Shown: positions 17,606 through 26,184 of the stretch, piece after piece | Position numbering within the stretch: the first letter of the stretch is position 1 | How the letters are laid out: each line of letters begins with the position of its first letter | DNA from: DAOUEX01 sp034430235 | Lineage (GTDB): Bacteria > Chloroflexota > Anaerolineae > UBA2200 | Direction: 5' to 3' | Assembly: GCA_964478075.1 (NCBI GenBank) | Contig: CAYZGO010000005.1 | Location: 1 to 64,000, forward strand | Length of the DNA: 64,000 nucleotides | The notes under the pieces: generated by a model | Seen by the model: the letters and a program-made list of their open reading frames with translations, nothing else | Databases searched by the model: none | Told to the model about the DNA's origin: nothing | Made by a program: the position numbers and the translations under genes

Positions 17606-19174
17606 ATGAAGACTGTGACACTCGACGGCGAGAGCCTCCCTATCGCTGAAGTGGTCATGGTCGCGGATTGCTGGCAAAACCCCGAGACGGTTCAAGTCAA
17701 GCTTGCTCCCCGAGCCGTTAAGCGCATTCGCGCCTGCAGAGAGGCCGTTGAACGTCTCGTGGCTCGCCGAGAGGTTATCTACGGCATTACCACGGGCTTT
17801 GGTGCATTCAAGGATCGTGTCATCCCAGCCAACGAAGCGGCACAACTGCAGCGCAACATTCTGATGAGCCACGCCGTTGGTGTGGGCAAGCCATTGCCCG
17901 AAGCAACTGTACGTGCTATGATGCTGATTCGGGCCAACACCCTGGCGAAAGGGTACTCCGGGATTCGCCTGGAGACCATGCAAGCATTGCTCGCCTTGCT
18001 TAATCGCGGCGTTCACCCTGTCGTGCCGGGGCAGGGCTCCGTGGGGGCCAGCGGGGATCTGGCACCTCTGGCACACATGGCTCTGGTGCTGATTGGCCTA
18101 GGAGAAGCGATTTACAAGGGCAAACGTATGAACGCCGCTGAGGCCCTGCGTCAGAGCGGGCTGACGCCTGTGGTATTGGAGGCCAAAGAGGGCATCGCAC
18201 TGACAAACGGGACGAGCCTCATGACAGCCATCGGCTGTCTGGCGACAGACCGGTCCGGCATGGTTATGCAGAGTGCCGACGTCGTGGCGGCGCTGAGTTT
18301 GGAGGCGCTAAATGGCACGCCACGCGCTTTTGACGCGCGTCTACACGCCGTGCGTCCACACGCAGGCCAGGTGGCCTGTGCCGCTCACATGAGAGCGCTG
18401 CTCCAAGGCAGCGAGTTCGTTCGAGGCGACGAGAGCAGCAATGTGCAAGATGCCTACACGCTGCGCTGCATTCCACAGGTTCATGGTGCAATTCGCGACG
18501 TCATTGCCCACGTGCAGAACGTTCTCAAAATCGAATTGAACTCTGCCACGGACAACCCACTCATCTTTCGCCAGGCAGAAGGGGATATTGCGATTTCCGG
18601 TGGGAACTTTCATGGAGAACCAGTGGCATTGTCAATGGACTACCTGGGCCTGGCCATAACCGACCTGGGCAACATGTCGGAGCGTCGTATTGCACGCCTG
18701 CTAGACCCGGCGACCAATGGTGGCATACTGCCACCCTTCCTCACTGACCAGGGTGGGCTCAACTCTGGTTTCATGCTGCTGCAATACACAGCGGCGGCGC
18801 TGGCTTCCGAGAACAAGGTGTTGGCGCATCCAGCCAGCGCTGATTCGATTCCCACTTCGGCCAACGCCGAAGATCACGTCAGCATGGGCGCAACGGCAGC
18901 GCGCAAGGCCGCGCAGATCGTCGAACACGTCGAAACTATTGTAGCCTTGGAACTGCTATGTGCAGCACAGGGCGTGGATTTCAGACGGCAGGAGCAACCG
19001 TCATTGCGGCTAGGACGCGGCACCAGAGCCGCCTACGAAGCAATTCGTGAACGAGTCCCCTTCATTGCGGCTGACGAAGTCATGTATCCACACATTGAAA
19101 CCACAAAGCGTCTGGTGCACGAGGGACACATTGCCAAAGCCGCAGAGCAGGCAATCCCCGGGAGCGAGGATTAG
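17606..19174 (+). CDS. hutH: Histidine ammonia-lyase
   Basis: A 522-residue aromatic amino-acid lyase that releases ammonia from histidine to give urocanate. The Ala148-Ser149-Gly150 triad in PGQGSVGASGDLAPLAHMAL forms the MIO prosthetic group. Tyr59 in VIYGITTGFGAFKD is the conserved catalytic tyrosine. Histidine in ILMSHAVGVG is the substrate-selectivity position that marks histidine enzymes, and SATDNPLIF is also present. GAGGAG lies 7 nt before the ATG. No other hut genes (hutU, hutI, ftcD) are in the window, so the full pathway must be elsewhere if present. Phenylalanine/tyrosine lyase activity is possible but less likely. Confidence 0.92.
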   Translation: MKTVTLDGESLPIAEVVMVADCWQNPETVQVKLAPRAVKRIRACREAVERLVARREVIYGITTGFGAFKDRVIPANEAAQLQRNILMSHAVGVGKPLPEATVRAMMLIRANTLAKGYSGIRLETMQALLALLNRGVHPVVPGQGSVGASGDLAPLAHMALVLIGLGEAIYKGKRMNAAEALRQSGLTPVVLEAKEGIALTNGTSLMTAIGCLATDRSGMVMQSADVVAALSLEALNGTPRAFDARLHAVRPHAGQVACAAHMRALLQGSEFVRGDESSNVQDAYTLRCIPQVHGAIRDVIAHVQNVLKIELNSATDNPLIFRQAEGDIAISGGNFHGEPVALSMDYLGLAITDLGNMSERRIARLLDPATNGGILPPFLTDQGGLNSGFMLLQYTAAALASENKVLAHPASADSIPTSANAEDHVSMGATAARKAAQIVEHVETIVALELLCAAQGVDFRRQEQPSLRLGRGTRAAYEAIRERVPFIAADEVMYPHIETTKRLVHEGHIAKAAEQAIPGSED

Positions 19175-19672
19175 CTGGTCTCCCTCGACGTTCAGCGCCA
19201 GTTGCGCAGTCCCCGGAGCGGGGCATTGCCGCGGGTCTTGGCGAAGTACGCTCTGGGCACAAAGGTATGCAAGGCCAACCCGCAGTTCCTTTGTCTTTAC
19301 GCCACCTCTGGTCTTTACGCCAGAGGCGTAAACGGGAGACAAGGTAAACGGCAACTGCTGGAGAACTTGGGTGGGAGCTGCCGTCCACGAATAGCGACAC
19401 CCCGTCGTGGCGGGGCGAACGGCGAATACACGAATAACGCAGACGCGCCCATTCGTGTATTCGTGCAGATTCGTGGATGGCACACCACAGAAACAGGCTC
19501 GACGTTCAGCGGCGGTTGCGCAGTCCCCGGAGCGCAGCGGACCGTTCGTCCTCCCGTCAGGGACCTTCGGCCCTGCGGGACGAACGGCGCGCAGCGAAGC
19601 GGAGACGGGAGCGGGGCACTGCCGCGTGTCTTTGCAGGCCACACTCTGACCGCAAAGGAATCACCCAAACAC
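19175..19672. repeat. Non-coding patchwork of direct and inverted repeats between hutH and tgt
   Basis: A ~80-bp segment at 19184-19264 is duplicated at 19498-19534 plus 19609-19658, where a 75-bp piece splits it. That piece holds a 46-nt hairpin (19542-19587, CCGTTCGTC / GACGAACGG) related to the CCCGCTTGACGGG family. Further inverted repeats are 19423-19435/19451-19463 (perfect 13 bp) and a CCTCTGG/CCAGAGG pair near 19305-19327. The tgt frame stays open across this region, but no start with a ribosome-binding site is seen in it. Confidence 0.75.
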
Positions 19673-20845
19673 ATGCCTAGTGATTTCATCTTCACAATCG
19701 AGAGAGCAGATGCGACTTGTGGCGCTCGCGCTGGCGTGATGCGCACGCCGCACGGCGACATCCCCACACCTGTCTTCGCTCCTGTGGGCACCCAGGCTAC
19801 GGTCAAGACCTTGACTCCCGACGAACTCGTGGAGATGGGCACCACGCTCATCCTGGCCAACACCTACCACCTGTATCTGCGTCCTGGAGCAGACCTGATT
19901 GCCCGGCTTGGCGGCCTGCATCAATTCATGGGCTGGACCGGCCCGATTCTCACCGACAGCGGAGGATTTCAGTTATTCAGCCTGGAAAGCCTGCGGCGAG
20001 TGAGCGAGGAAGGTGTCCTTTTCCGCTCGCACATAGATGGCTCCGAACACTCTTTTTCGCCTGAGAAAGCAATTGAGATCCAGGAAAAGCTCGGCGCGGA
20101 CATTATCATGGCCCTCGATGAATGCCCTGACCCCATGGATTATGACTACAACAGGTCCGCCCTGGAGCGCACACACCGCTGGGCCGAACGCTGCCTGCAA
20201 GCCCACACACGTGCTGACCAGGCCCTGTTTGGCATCCTGCAAGGTGGCATCTTTCCTGACCTGCGCCGCGAGAGCGCCCAGTTTCTGACATCCCTGGACT
20301 TTCCTGGCTATGGCATTGGCGGCCTTAGTGTGGGCGAACCAAAAGAAAAGACCTGGGAAATGGTGGATATCACCGTACCGCTCTTGCCAGCAGATAAGCC
20401 ACGGTACCTCATGGGCGTAGGCTCACCTGAGGATCTGTTCGAGAGCGTGGAGCGTGGCATTGATCTCCTCGATTGTGCGCTGCCTACCAGATTGGCCCGC
20501 AATGGCGCAGTGTTCACCTCCCAAGGACGCATCAACTTGCGAAAGGCCGAGTTCGCAGAAGATCCTGCGCCCATCGAAGAAGGCTGCGGCTGCTATACGT
20601 GCCGCCACTTCTCGCGAGCCTATCTGCGTCACTTGCTGAAAGCAGGCGAGATCCTGGGATTGCGCTTGAATACGATCCACAACCTCTATTTCCTATTGGA
20701 ACTGATGCGACGCATCCGAGCAGCCATCCTGGAAGGCAACTTCCTGACACTGAAGGAGAGCTTCTTGTCTCACTATACACCCATAACTGACAAGACCGGG
20801 CAAAGAGGCAGGACTTTGGCTCGCAGACGAGGCAAAGCAACCTAA
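19673..20845 (+). CDS. tgt: tRNA-guanine transglycosylase
   Basis: A 390-residue bacterial TGT that exchanges guanine 34 of GUN-anticodon tRNAs for preQ1 in queuosine synthesis. Substrate-pocket motifs are LTDSGGFQLFSL and GILQGGIFPDLRRESAQFL. The nucleophilic aspartate is in LLDCALPTRLARNG. The zinc site is Cys-Gly-Cys-Tyr-Thr-Cys followed by His in RAYLRHL. The ATG at 19673 matches the family start (FIFTIERADATCGARAG). The open frame extends 157 codons upstream through repeat DNA, which I exclude. It is followed 18 bp later by uppP in the same direction. Ribosome-binding site weak (AAGGAA). Confidence 0.95.
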   Translation: MPSDFIFTIERADATCGARAGVMRTPHGDIPTPVFAPVGTQATVKTLTPDELVEMGTTLILANTYHLYLRPGADLIARLGGLHQFMGWTGPILTDSGGFQLFSLESLRRVSEEGVLFRSHIDGSEHSFSPEKAIEIQEKLGADIIMALDECPDPMDYDYNRSALERTHRWAERCLQAHTRADQALFGILQGGIFPDLRRESAQFLTSLDFPGYGIGGLSVGEPKEKTWEMVDITVPLLPADKPRYLMGVGSPEDLFESVERGIDLLDCALPTRLARNGAVFTSQGRINLRKAEFAEDPAPIEEGCGCYTCRHFSRAYLRHLLKAGEILGLRLNTIHNLYFLLELMRRIRAAILEGNFLTLKESFLSHYTPITDKTGQRGRTLARRRGKAT

Positions 20846-20863
20846 AGGAGAGCCAATAGATAG

Positions 20864-21682
20864 ATGAATATCCTTCAGGCAGTTGTGCTCGGTACGGTGC
20901 AGGGCGTAACCGAGTTCATTCCCGTAAGCAGCTCAGGACATCTTGTGCTGGTGCCATGGCTACTCGGCTGGCAGAATCCAGGACTGGCATTCGACGCGGT
21001 GCTGCACCTGGGCACGCTGCTGGCCGTGCTAGTCGTCTTCTGGCCCGATTTGATGCCACTCGCTGCGGCCTGGTGCCACAGCCTAACGCGGCGCAAACTC
21101 GATACACCACAGGCCCGGCTGGCCTGGTGGATCGTCCTCGGTACCATCCCTGCCACGCTGATGGGCATGCTCTGGGAGGAGCAATTCGAAGCGCTCTTCC
21201 ACAGCCCTCTGTACGTGTCTGCGTTGTTGTTGGTAACCGGCCTGTGGCTAATGCTGGCCGATTGCCTGGGGCGCAAAGACCGTCAGGCTGAGGATATGAG
21301 GTGGTGGCAATCGCTGCTGGTTGGTTTGGCACAGGGATGCGCCATTGCTCCTGGCATCTCGCGTTCTGGGGCGACCATTGGGGCTGGCTTGCTGCTGGGC
21401 CTAAGGCGCAACGTCGCCGCCCGCTTCTCTTTTTTGCTCGCTACGCCCATCATTCTTGGAACGGGGCTCCTGCAGGTCAAAAGGCTGCTTGAAACGCCCA
21501 ACCCTGACACTGGTCTCCTGGCACTGGCTTTGGGTTCTGTGGCTGCTTTCGTCAGCGGCTACGTATGCATTCGTTTCCTGTTGGCTTACTTGCGACGGCA
21601 TACCCTCGCTGTCTTTGCTGCCTACTGCTGGCTTGTAGGCCTGAGCGCTATAGCTATCGGCCTGCTGTCTACTCGTTCGTGA
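20864..21682 (+). CDS. uppP: Undecaprenyl-diphosphatase (BacA/UppP)
   Basis: A 272-residue integral membrane phosphatase that recycles undecaprenyl diphosphate for cell-wall synthesis. The two active-site motifs are present: QGVTEFIPVSSSGHLVLVPW near residue 14 and APGISRSGATIGAGLLLGL near residue 165, with eight or so hydrophobic segments. Length is normal for the family. AAGGAGAG lies 13 nt before the ATG, a long spacing. It follows tgt closely, so the two are probably cotranscribed, and it ends before an inverted repeat that may terminate transcription. Confidence 0.95.
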   Translation: MNILQAVVLGTVQGVTEFIPVSSSGHLVLVPWLLGWQNPGLAFDAVLHLGTLLAVLVVFWPDLMPLAAAWCHSLTRRKLDTPQARLAWWIVLGTIPATLMGMLWEEQFEALFHSPLYVSALLLVTGLWLMLADCLGRKDRQAEDMRWWQSLLVGLAQGCAIAPGISRSGATIGAGLLLGLRRNVAARFSFLLATPIILGTGLLQVKRLLETPNPDTGLLALALGSVAAFVSGYVCIRFLLAYLRRHTLAVFAAYCWLVGLSAIAIGLLSTRS

Positions 21683-21692
21683 AAGAGAAAGA

Positions 21693-21725
21693 AGAAACCA
21701 GGCTCTTGACGAGAACCTGGTTTCT
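21693..21725 (+). terminator. Hairpin after uppP, possible terminator
   Basis: Perfect 10-bp stem (21693-21702 with 21716-21725) around a 13-nt loop. No long T-run follows. The core AACCTGGTTTCT is also found near 11468-11480. Confidence 0.5.
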
Positions 21726-21742
21726 AACTTGCCTAGGAACAG

Positions 21743-22591
21743 ATGAGAGAATCAAAAGCACGCATCGCTATTGCACTGACTCTGCTAATGCTGGGAGCCA
21801 CAAATTGTGCGCAGCCACCCATGCCGCACGCGCCAGTTCTCTTGCGCTTGTCAGGCTCGACGTCTATGCAGCCCCTGATGAATGACCTGGCCACCGCCTA
21901 CTCCGAGCGCCACAAGCATGTGAGGTTCGAGTTCAGTGCCGTGGGGTCAATTGCAGGTATTGAAGGGGTGCGTCGAGGCAATGCTGACCTGGCGCTCGTC
22001 GCTCGCGAATTACAGCAGCAAGAGGAATACGATATCACTACGGGAAAGCGCACACTGGCCTATACAGTCATCGCCCGGGACGGTATCGCGGTGGTTGTCA
22101 ACGAAAACAACCTCCTGCGAGAGCTCACTCTGTATCAGATTCGCAACGTTTTCGAGGGGCAGATCACAGCCTGGCAGGACCTGGAAAGCTCTGCGGGGGA
22201 CATTGTTGTCATTAGCCGCGAGGATGGCTCTGGTACACGCGCTGTGTTCGAGGAACTGGTGATGCGTGGGCGCCGTGTGACGCCAACAGCGCTGGTCATG
22301 CCGGGCAGCGACGCCGTGCGCGATTACGTGGCCACGCATACTGGAGCGATCGGCTACCTTTCAATCGGCTGCCTGGGGTCTGGTGTGGCGGCCTTGGCCA
22401 TAGACAGCGTCCAACCTGAACGGCGAGCCATCGAGAACGGCACATACGCTCTCACCCGTCCCTTTCTGCTGGTCAGCCGCTCGGAGCCTGGGCCTGAAAT
22501 CGCCGACTTTATGCTGTTCGCGCGCAGCCCCGCTGGCCAGGCCATCGTGAGGCAAACGTACGGCGGAGCCAGAACTGTCGCCCACCACTGA
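21743..22591 (+). CDS. PstS-like phosphate-binding protein
   Basis: A 282-residue periplasmic-type substrate-binding protein of the PBP-like/PstS family. An N-terminal signal segment (about residues 8-22) ends near ATNCAQ; the cysteine suggests lipid attachment, although the -1 Asn is unusual for a lipobox. Phosphate-contacting motifs typical of PstS are visible: RLSGSTSMQPLMNDLA at the N-terminus and SREDGSGTRAVFEELV in the second lobe. No pstCAB genes are adjacent, so it may be an orphan binding protein or feed a transporter elsewhere. A strong terminator follows. Phosphate is the likely ligand; another oxyanion is possible. Confidence 0.82.
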   Translation: MRESKARIAIALTLLMLGATNCAQPPMPHAPVLLRLSGSTSMQPLMNDLATAYSERHKHVRFEFSAVGSIAGIEGVRRGNADLALVARELQQQEEYDITTGKRTLAYTVIARDGIAVVVNENNLLRELTLYQIRNVFEGQITAWQDLESSAGDIVVISREDGSGTRAVFEELVMRGRRVTPTALVMPGSDAVRDYVATHTGAIGYLSIGCLGSGVAALAIDSVQPERRAIENGTYALTRPFLLVSRSEPGPEIADFMLFARSPAGQAIVRQTYGGARTVAHH

Positions 22592-22596
22592 CTGCA

Positions 22597-22627
22597 GACT
22601 TCCGAAGTTTTGGAAACTTCGGAAGTC
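22597..22627. terminator. Bidirectional rho-independent terminator
   Basis: Perfect 14-bp stem (22597-22610 with 22614-22627), 3-nt loop, TTT on the plus side and AAA-equivalent on the other. It lies between convergent genes. Confidence 0.85.
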
Positions 22628-22628
22628 T

Positions 22629-23396
22629 TTACCCCACGAATTCACCGATAACTGTCTTGCCAACCAATTCCTCAGGGCTCAGGTCTTCCGCCCGCTTCAC
22701 GGTCACGCAGTTCTGCTTGAGCGCGCGCAGCATGCCTATCGGCGTCGGCTCCTCATTCCGGCGGCCATACTGCGTGGGGCAGGTGCTCAGCACCTCGATG
22801 AAGGAAAAGCCCGTGTGTTGCAAAGCCTTCTTGATAGAGGCGATCAACGGCCGCACGTGCCAGACGGAGTAGCGAGCAACGTACGTTGCCCCCGCTGCAG
22901 CTACGAGACGCACCAGGTCGAACGGTGGCTCGAGGTTGCCTGTGGGCGTAGTAGCTGTCCGCGCGCCGCGGGGAGTAGTGGGCGCTGCCTGCCCACCAGT
23001 CATGCCGTACACCATGTTGTTAGCGCAGATCACCGTCAGGTCCATATTGCGCCGCGCAGCGTGTATCAGATGATTGCCGCCAATAGAGGCGATGTCGCCG
23101 TCGCCGCCAATAACAACCACCGTGAGTTCAGGATTGAACAGCTTGGCACCTGTGGCAAAGGCCACCGGACGGCCATGGGTCACGTGCAGGGTATCCGTGT
23201 TGTAGTGCGGACTGGGAATCCAGCCAGCACAACCGATACCAGAGACGAAAAGCACCCGCGAGAAGTCCAGCCCCGACTGATGCACAGCGTGCAGAATTGC
23301 TCCCAGCAGGATGCCATGCCCACAGCCAGCACAGAACGGGGTCGGGAAGACCTCCGTACGTATGTATTTCATGATAGACGCTGTGGTGCCCTTCAT
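22629..23396 (-). CDS. korB: 2-oxoacid:ferredoxin oxidoreductase, beta subunit
   Basis: A 255-residue beta subunit that binds thiamine diphosphate and a [4Fe-4S] cluster and decarboxylates a 2-oxoacid to acyl-CoA. Cluster ligands lie in FCAGCGHG and SGIGCAGW. The ThDP-binding signature is VVIGGDGDIASIGGNHLIHA with NNMVYGMTGGQ, and the C-terminal CPTQYGR motif is typical of the KorB branch. Its ATG overlaps the korA stop by 4 nt (ATGA), so the subunits are coupled. 2-oxoglutarate is the best guess; branched-chain 2-oxoacids cannot be excluded. It is followed by a terminator rather than by a gamma-subunit gene. Confidence 0.92.
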   Translation of the reverse strand: MKGTTASIMKYIRTEVFPTPFCAGCGHGILLGAILHAVHQSGLDFSRVLFVSGIGCAGWIPSPHYNTDTLHVTHGRPVAFATGAKLFNPELTVVVIGGDGDIASIGGNHLIHAARRNMDLTVICANNMVYGMTGGQAAPTTPRGARTATTPTGNLEPPFDLVRLVAAAGATYVARYSVWHVRPLIASIKKALQHTGFSFIEVLSTCPTQYGRRNEEPTPIGMLRALKQNCVTVKRAEDLSPEELVGKTVIGEFVG

Positions 23397-24601
23397 AAAG
23401 CCAGCTCCTTCTGCATAGCCTGCCAGATTTCAAGCGGGGTAATGACCTCGCCGTTGGTCTTGTTATAGCCAACAGCGTGCTGCATGACCCGCCGTACCTC
23501 GCGGAGCACCTGCCCACGGTTCATCTCTGGCACCATTACGAGCCTGGCGCGTGCCGACACGCGCTCCACTATCTCATCCGGGAAAGGCCACAACGTCGTC
23601 AGACGCAACAATCCTGCCTTGATACCTGCAGCACGCGCCAGCCTCACCGCGGCCAAGGCACTTCGCGCTGTGAAGCCGTAGGCTACGAGCAGCACATCAA
23701 GGTCATCCTCGTCACAGAGATGCGTATGCGTCCGCGCAATCTCGTGGCGATGGTTCAGGATCTTGCTCGCCAGCCGTTCCAACAACTGCTCTTGCGCCTG
23801 AGGGCTCGACGTGCGGCGGTATCCCCAGGCATCGTGCGTGGAACCGGTGACCAGCAACCTGGCACCCTCGCCAAAAGCTGGCATTGGCGGCACTTCGGCC
23901 TCACCAAAGGGCGGCCGCGACGAGTCTTTGGAGCGGCGATAAACAGGCGTCTCTGCTGGCACCTCCATGTTCTCGCGCAAATGGCCGACGCCCTCATCCA
24001 TCAGCAGGATAACTGGCACACGAAAGCGCTCTGCCAGATTAAAGGCGTGAATGGCCTCGTCGTAAACCTCCTGTACCGACCACGGAGAGATTACAACCAT
24101 CTCGTGGTCCCCATGTGCTCCCCAACGAGCCTGCATTACGTCGCCCTGCGCAGGGCGGGTGGCCTGTCCTGTACTGGGCCCTGCCCGCTGCACGTCCACG
24201 ACTACACAAGGCGTCTCAGTAATGATGGCGTAGCCGATATTCTCCAGCATCAGGCTCAGCCCTGGGCCAGACGTGGCGGTCATGGCGCGCGCTCCGGCCC
24301 ACGAAGCACCAATAACCGAGGCGATAGAGCCGATCTCATCCTCCATCTGGATGAAAACCCGACCCGCCAACTGCATGAAGCGTTGGCACACGCGTTCCAT
24401 GATCTCATTGGCCGGTGTAATCGGATAGCCAGCGTAGTAGTTACATCCTGCAGCGATGGCCCCCTCAGCGCAGGCCTCATCACCTTGCATGAAGTAGCGC
24501 CCAGGCTCTAACTCACTGGGCACTTTTGTCCAGCCACTTTGCTCTGTCAATTCCGCTTCTCCACTGCGTCCTGCATCCCGTGTCTTGTACCTGGGCCCCA
24601 C
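23393..24601 (-). CDS. korA: 2-oxoacid:ferredoxin oxidoreductase, alpha subunit
   Basis: A 402-residue alpha subunit with the N-terminal pyrimidine-binding domain (CNYYAGYPITPANEIMERV, MEDEIGSIASVIGASWAGA, TSGPGLSLMLENIGYA) and a C-terminal transketolase-like domain (VLLVAYGFTARSALAAVRLA). It has no N-terminal gamma-type domain, unlike alpha subunits of the gamma-alpha fusion class. The start is a GTG at 24601, 7 bp after korD; residues 1-30 are poorly conserved, so a later start is possible. With korB and korD it forms an operon that oxidises 2-oxoacids with ferredoxin as acceptor. Confidence 0.92.
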   Translation of the reverse strand: MGPRYKTRDAGRSGEAELTEQSGWTKVPSELEPGRYFMQGDEACAEGAIAAGCNYYAGYPITPANEIMERVCQRFMQLAGRVFIQMEDEIGSIASVIGASWAGARAMTATSGPGLSLMLENIGYAIITETPCVVVDVQRAGPSTGQATRPAQGDVMQARWGAHGDHEMVVISPWSVQEVYDEAIHAFNLAERFRVPVILLMDEGVGHLRENMEVPAETPVYRRSKDSSRPPFGEAEVPPMPAFGEGARLLVTGSTHDAWGYRRTSSPQAQEQLLERLASKILNHRHEIARTHTHLCDEDDLDVLLVAYGFTARSALAAVRLARAAGIKAGLLRLTTLWPFPDEIVERVSARARLVMVPEMNRGQVLREVRRVMQHAVGYNKTNGEVITPLEIWQAMQKELAL

Positions 24602-24607
24602 AGTTTT

Positions 24608-24820
24608 CTAGCTCTCTGCCTCTTCCACGATGATTGCCAGGTCTGGGCACAACAACTCGCACTGGCCACAGATTGTGCAATCCTGCGGCCTGGCTACCAA
24701 CACGGGGTGAAATCCACGTATGAAGGTATCCTCATCAACCTCCAGGACTTGGCGCGGACACACCTCTACGCAAATGTGACATCCCTTGCACCAATCAACG
24801 TTTACGGTGATCTTTGGCAT
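24608..24820 (-). CDS. korD: 2x[4Fe-4S] ferredoxin subunit of 2-oxoacid oxidoreductase
   Basis: A 70-residue ferredoxin with two CxxCxxCxxxC motifs: CKGCHICVEVCP starting at residue 11 and CTICGQCELLCP in the second half. It is the delta/KorD electron-carrier subunit, usually encoded first in korDABC operons, and here it is the first gene before korA. The ATG at 24820 is preceded by a weak GAGGC box. Close packing with korA (6-bp gap) supports a complex with it. Standard length for the subunit. Confidence 0.92.
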   Translation of the reverse strand: MPKITVNVDWCKGCHICVEVCPRQVLEVDEDTFIRGFHPVLVARPQDCTICGQCELLCPDLAIIVEEAES

Positions 24821-24932
24821 ATACTCGCTGCCTCATCCATCGCAATCAGCCACTGCTGGCCTCCGTGATTGTACTACTGGCAGGCAGCAAAAAGCAAACG
24901 GCATTATTGGACCACACGCATGCGACACAGAA

Positions 24933-24967
24933 AACCTCCCGCAGATTAGCTGAGCCTGCGGGAGGTT
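24933..24967 (-). terminator. Terminator of the acyl-CoA dehydrogenase-etfBA operon
   Basis: Perfect 12-bp stem (24933-24944 with 24956-24967), 11-nt loop, followed on the minus strand by TTTTC. It lies 10 bp after the etfA stop and insulates the downstream korDAB operon. Confidence 0.8.
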
Positions 24968-24977
24968 CAACTTGCTG

Positions 24978-26174
24978 CTACTTGTGCAGCTTCTTTCTGA
25001 ACTGTTCAGCTAGCGCGGGGACGACCTGAAAGAGATCGGCCACGACGCCGTAGTTAGCCACGGTAAAGATGGGTGCTTCCAGATCCTTGTTGATGGCCAC
25101 AATAACCTTGGCTGTGCTCATACCAGCCAGGTGCTGCACTGCACCAGAGATACCGCAGGCAATGTAAAGGTCAGGACGCACGGTGCGCCCTGTCTGACCC
25201 ACCTGGTGCGCATAGGGAATCCAGCCTGCATCAACGGCGGCACGCGAAGCACCCACCGCGCCGCCCAGCACTTTGGCCAACTCACGGATGGGCTCAAAGC
25301 CCTCCGGGCCTCTCACTCCGCGTCCGCCAGAGACAATGATCTTGGCATCGGCCAGGTTAACCTCGCCCTGCTCCATGATAAAGTCAATTACCTTGGCCGC
25401 AATCTCATCTTCGCTCATGACAGGCTCAACAGAGATAATCTGTCCCTCACGGGTATAGTCAGCAACCGGCATCTCAAAGACCCGGTGGCGCACTGTGGAC
25501 ATTTGCGGACGGTAGTTAGGGCAAATAATCGTAGCCATGATGTTACCACCGAACGCTGGCCGGGTCTGCCGCAACAAATTCGTCTCTGCATCAATGTCAA
25601 GCCCGGTGCAGTCTGCAGTCAGGCCAGTATAGAGCTCGGTGGCCACAGACCCCGCCAAGCCACGGCCCCGGGAACTGGCTCCTAGCAAAAAGATCTCCGG
25701 CTTGTGCTGGCGCACCAGAGTCACGAGCGTACTGGCATAAGGTCGAGTGCGGTACACAGCCAGACTAGGATCGTCCGCCCAGAAGACACGATCCGCACCA
25801 TAGGCTATAGCCTGCTTGGCAATCCGTTCCACGTTGTGGCCAAGGACACAAGCCGTCAGGGTCGTCTTGCGCTGGTCGGCAACCCTGCGACCCTGGCCCA
25901 ACATCTCCCAGGAGATGCTGGCCGCCTCCCCTTGAAACTGCTCGACCCAGACCCACACCCCTTGATAGGCTTCCAGTTCTTCAGCAGCTGCTTGCGGACG
26001 TTCCGGCAGACTGAGCGCATCCACCGGGCAGACATCCAGACACGCGCCACAGCCATTGCATTGTTCATCAACCTCAGCGATGTCGTTTACTATGGACAGT
26101 GCACCGAACGGGCAAACATCCACACAGGCTCCACAACCGGTGCATTCATCCTTGTTGATCTCCAAAAGTGCCAC
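24978..26174 (-). CDS. etfA: Electron transfer flavoprotein alpha subunit with N-terminal ferredoxin domain
   Basis: A complete 398-residue ETF alpha. Residues 1-55 are a 2x[4Fe-4S] ferredoxin module (Cys11/14/17/21 and Cys39/42/45/49). A short linker is followed by the ETF N-domain (LTADCTGLDIDAETNL) and the FAD domain (VSGGRGVRGPEGFEP, GASRAAVDAGWIPYAHQVGQ, then LYIACGISGAVQHLAGM). The ferredoxin fusion is known for ETFs linked to ferredoxin or iron-sulfur partners rather than the mitochondrial type. It is 10 bp downstream of etfB and part of the acyl-CoA dehydrogenase operon starting at 28350. Paralogue of the truncated copy at 1-920. Confidence 0.95.
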   Translation of the reverse strand: MALLEINKDECTGCGACVDVCPFGALSIVNDIAEVDEQCNGCGACLDVCPVDALSLPERPQAAAEELEAYQGVWVWVEQFQGEAASISWEMLGQGRRVADQRKTTLTACVLGHNVERIAKQAIAYGADRVFWADDPSLAVYRTRPYASTLVTLVRQHKPEIFLLGASSRGRGLAGSVATELYTGLTADCTGLDIDAETNLLRQTRPAFGGNIMATIICPNYRPQMSTVRHRVFEMPVADYTREGQIISVEPVMSEDEIAAKVIDFIMEQGEVNLADAKIIVSGGRGVRGPEGFEPIRELAKVLGGAVGASRAAVDAGWIPYAHQVGQTGRTVRPDLYIACGISGAVQHLAGMSTAKVIVAINKDLEAPIFTVANYGVVADLFQVVPALAEQFRKKLHK

Positions 26175-26184
26175 TGGCGTCCTC

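Noticed and set aside
19202..19672. Long N-terminal extension of Tgt
   Set aside because: The frame is open but runs through repeat DNA, has no Tgt homology and no ribosome-binding site; family homology begins at 19673.
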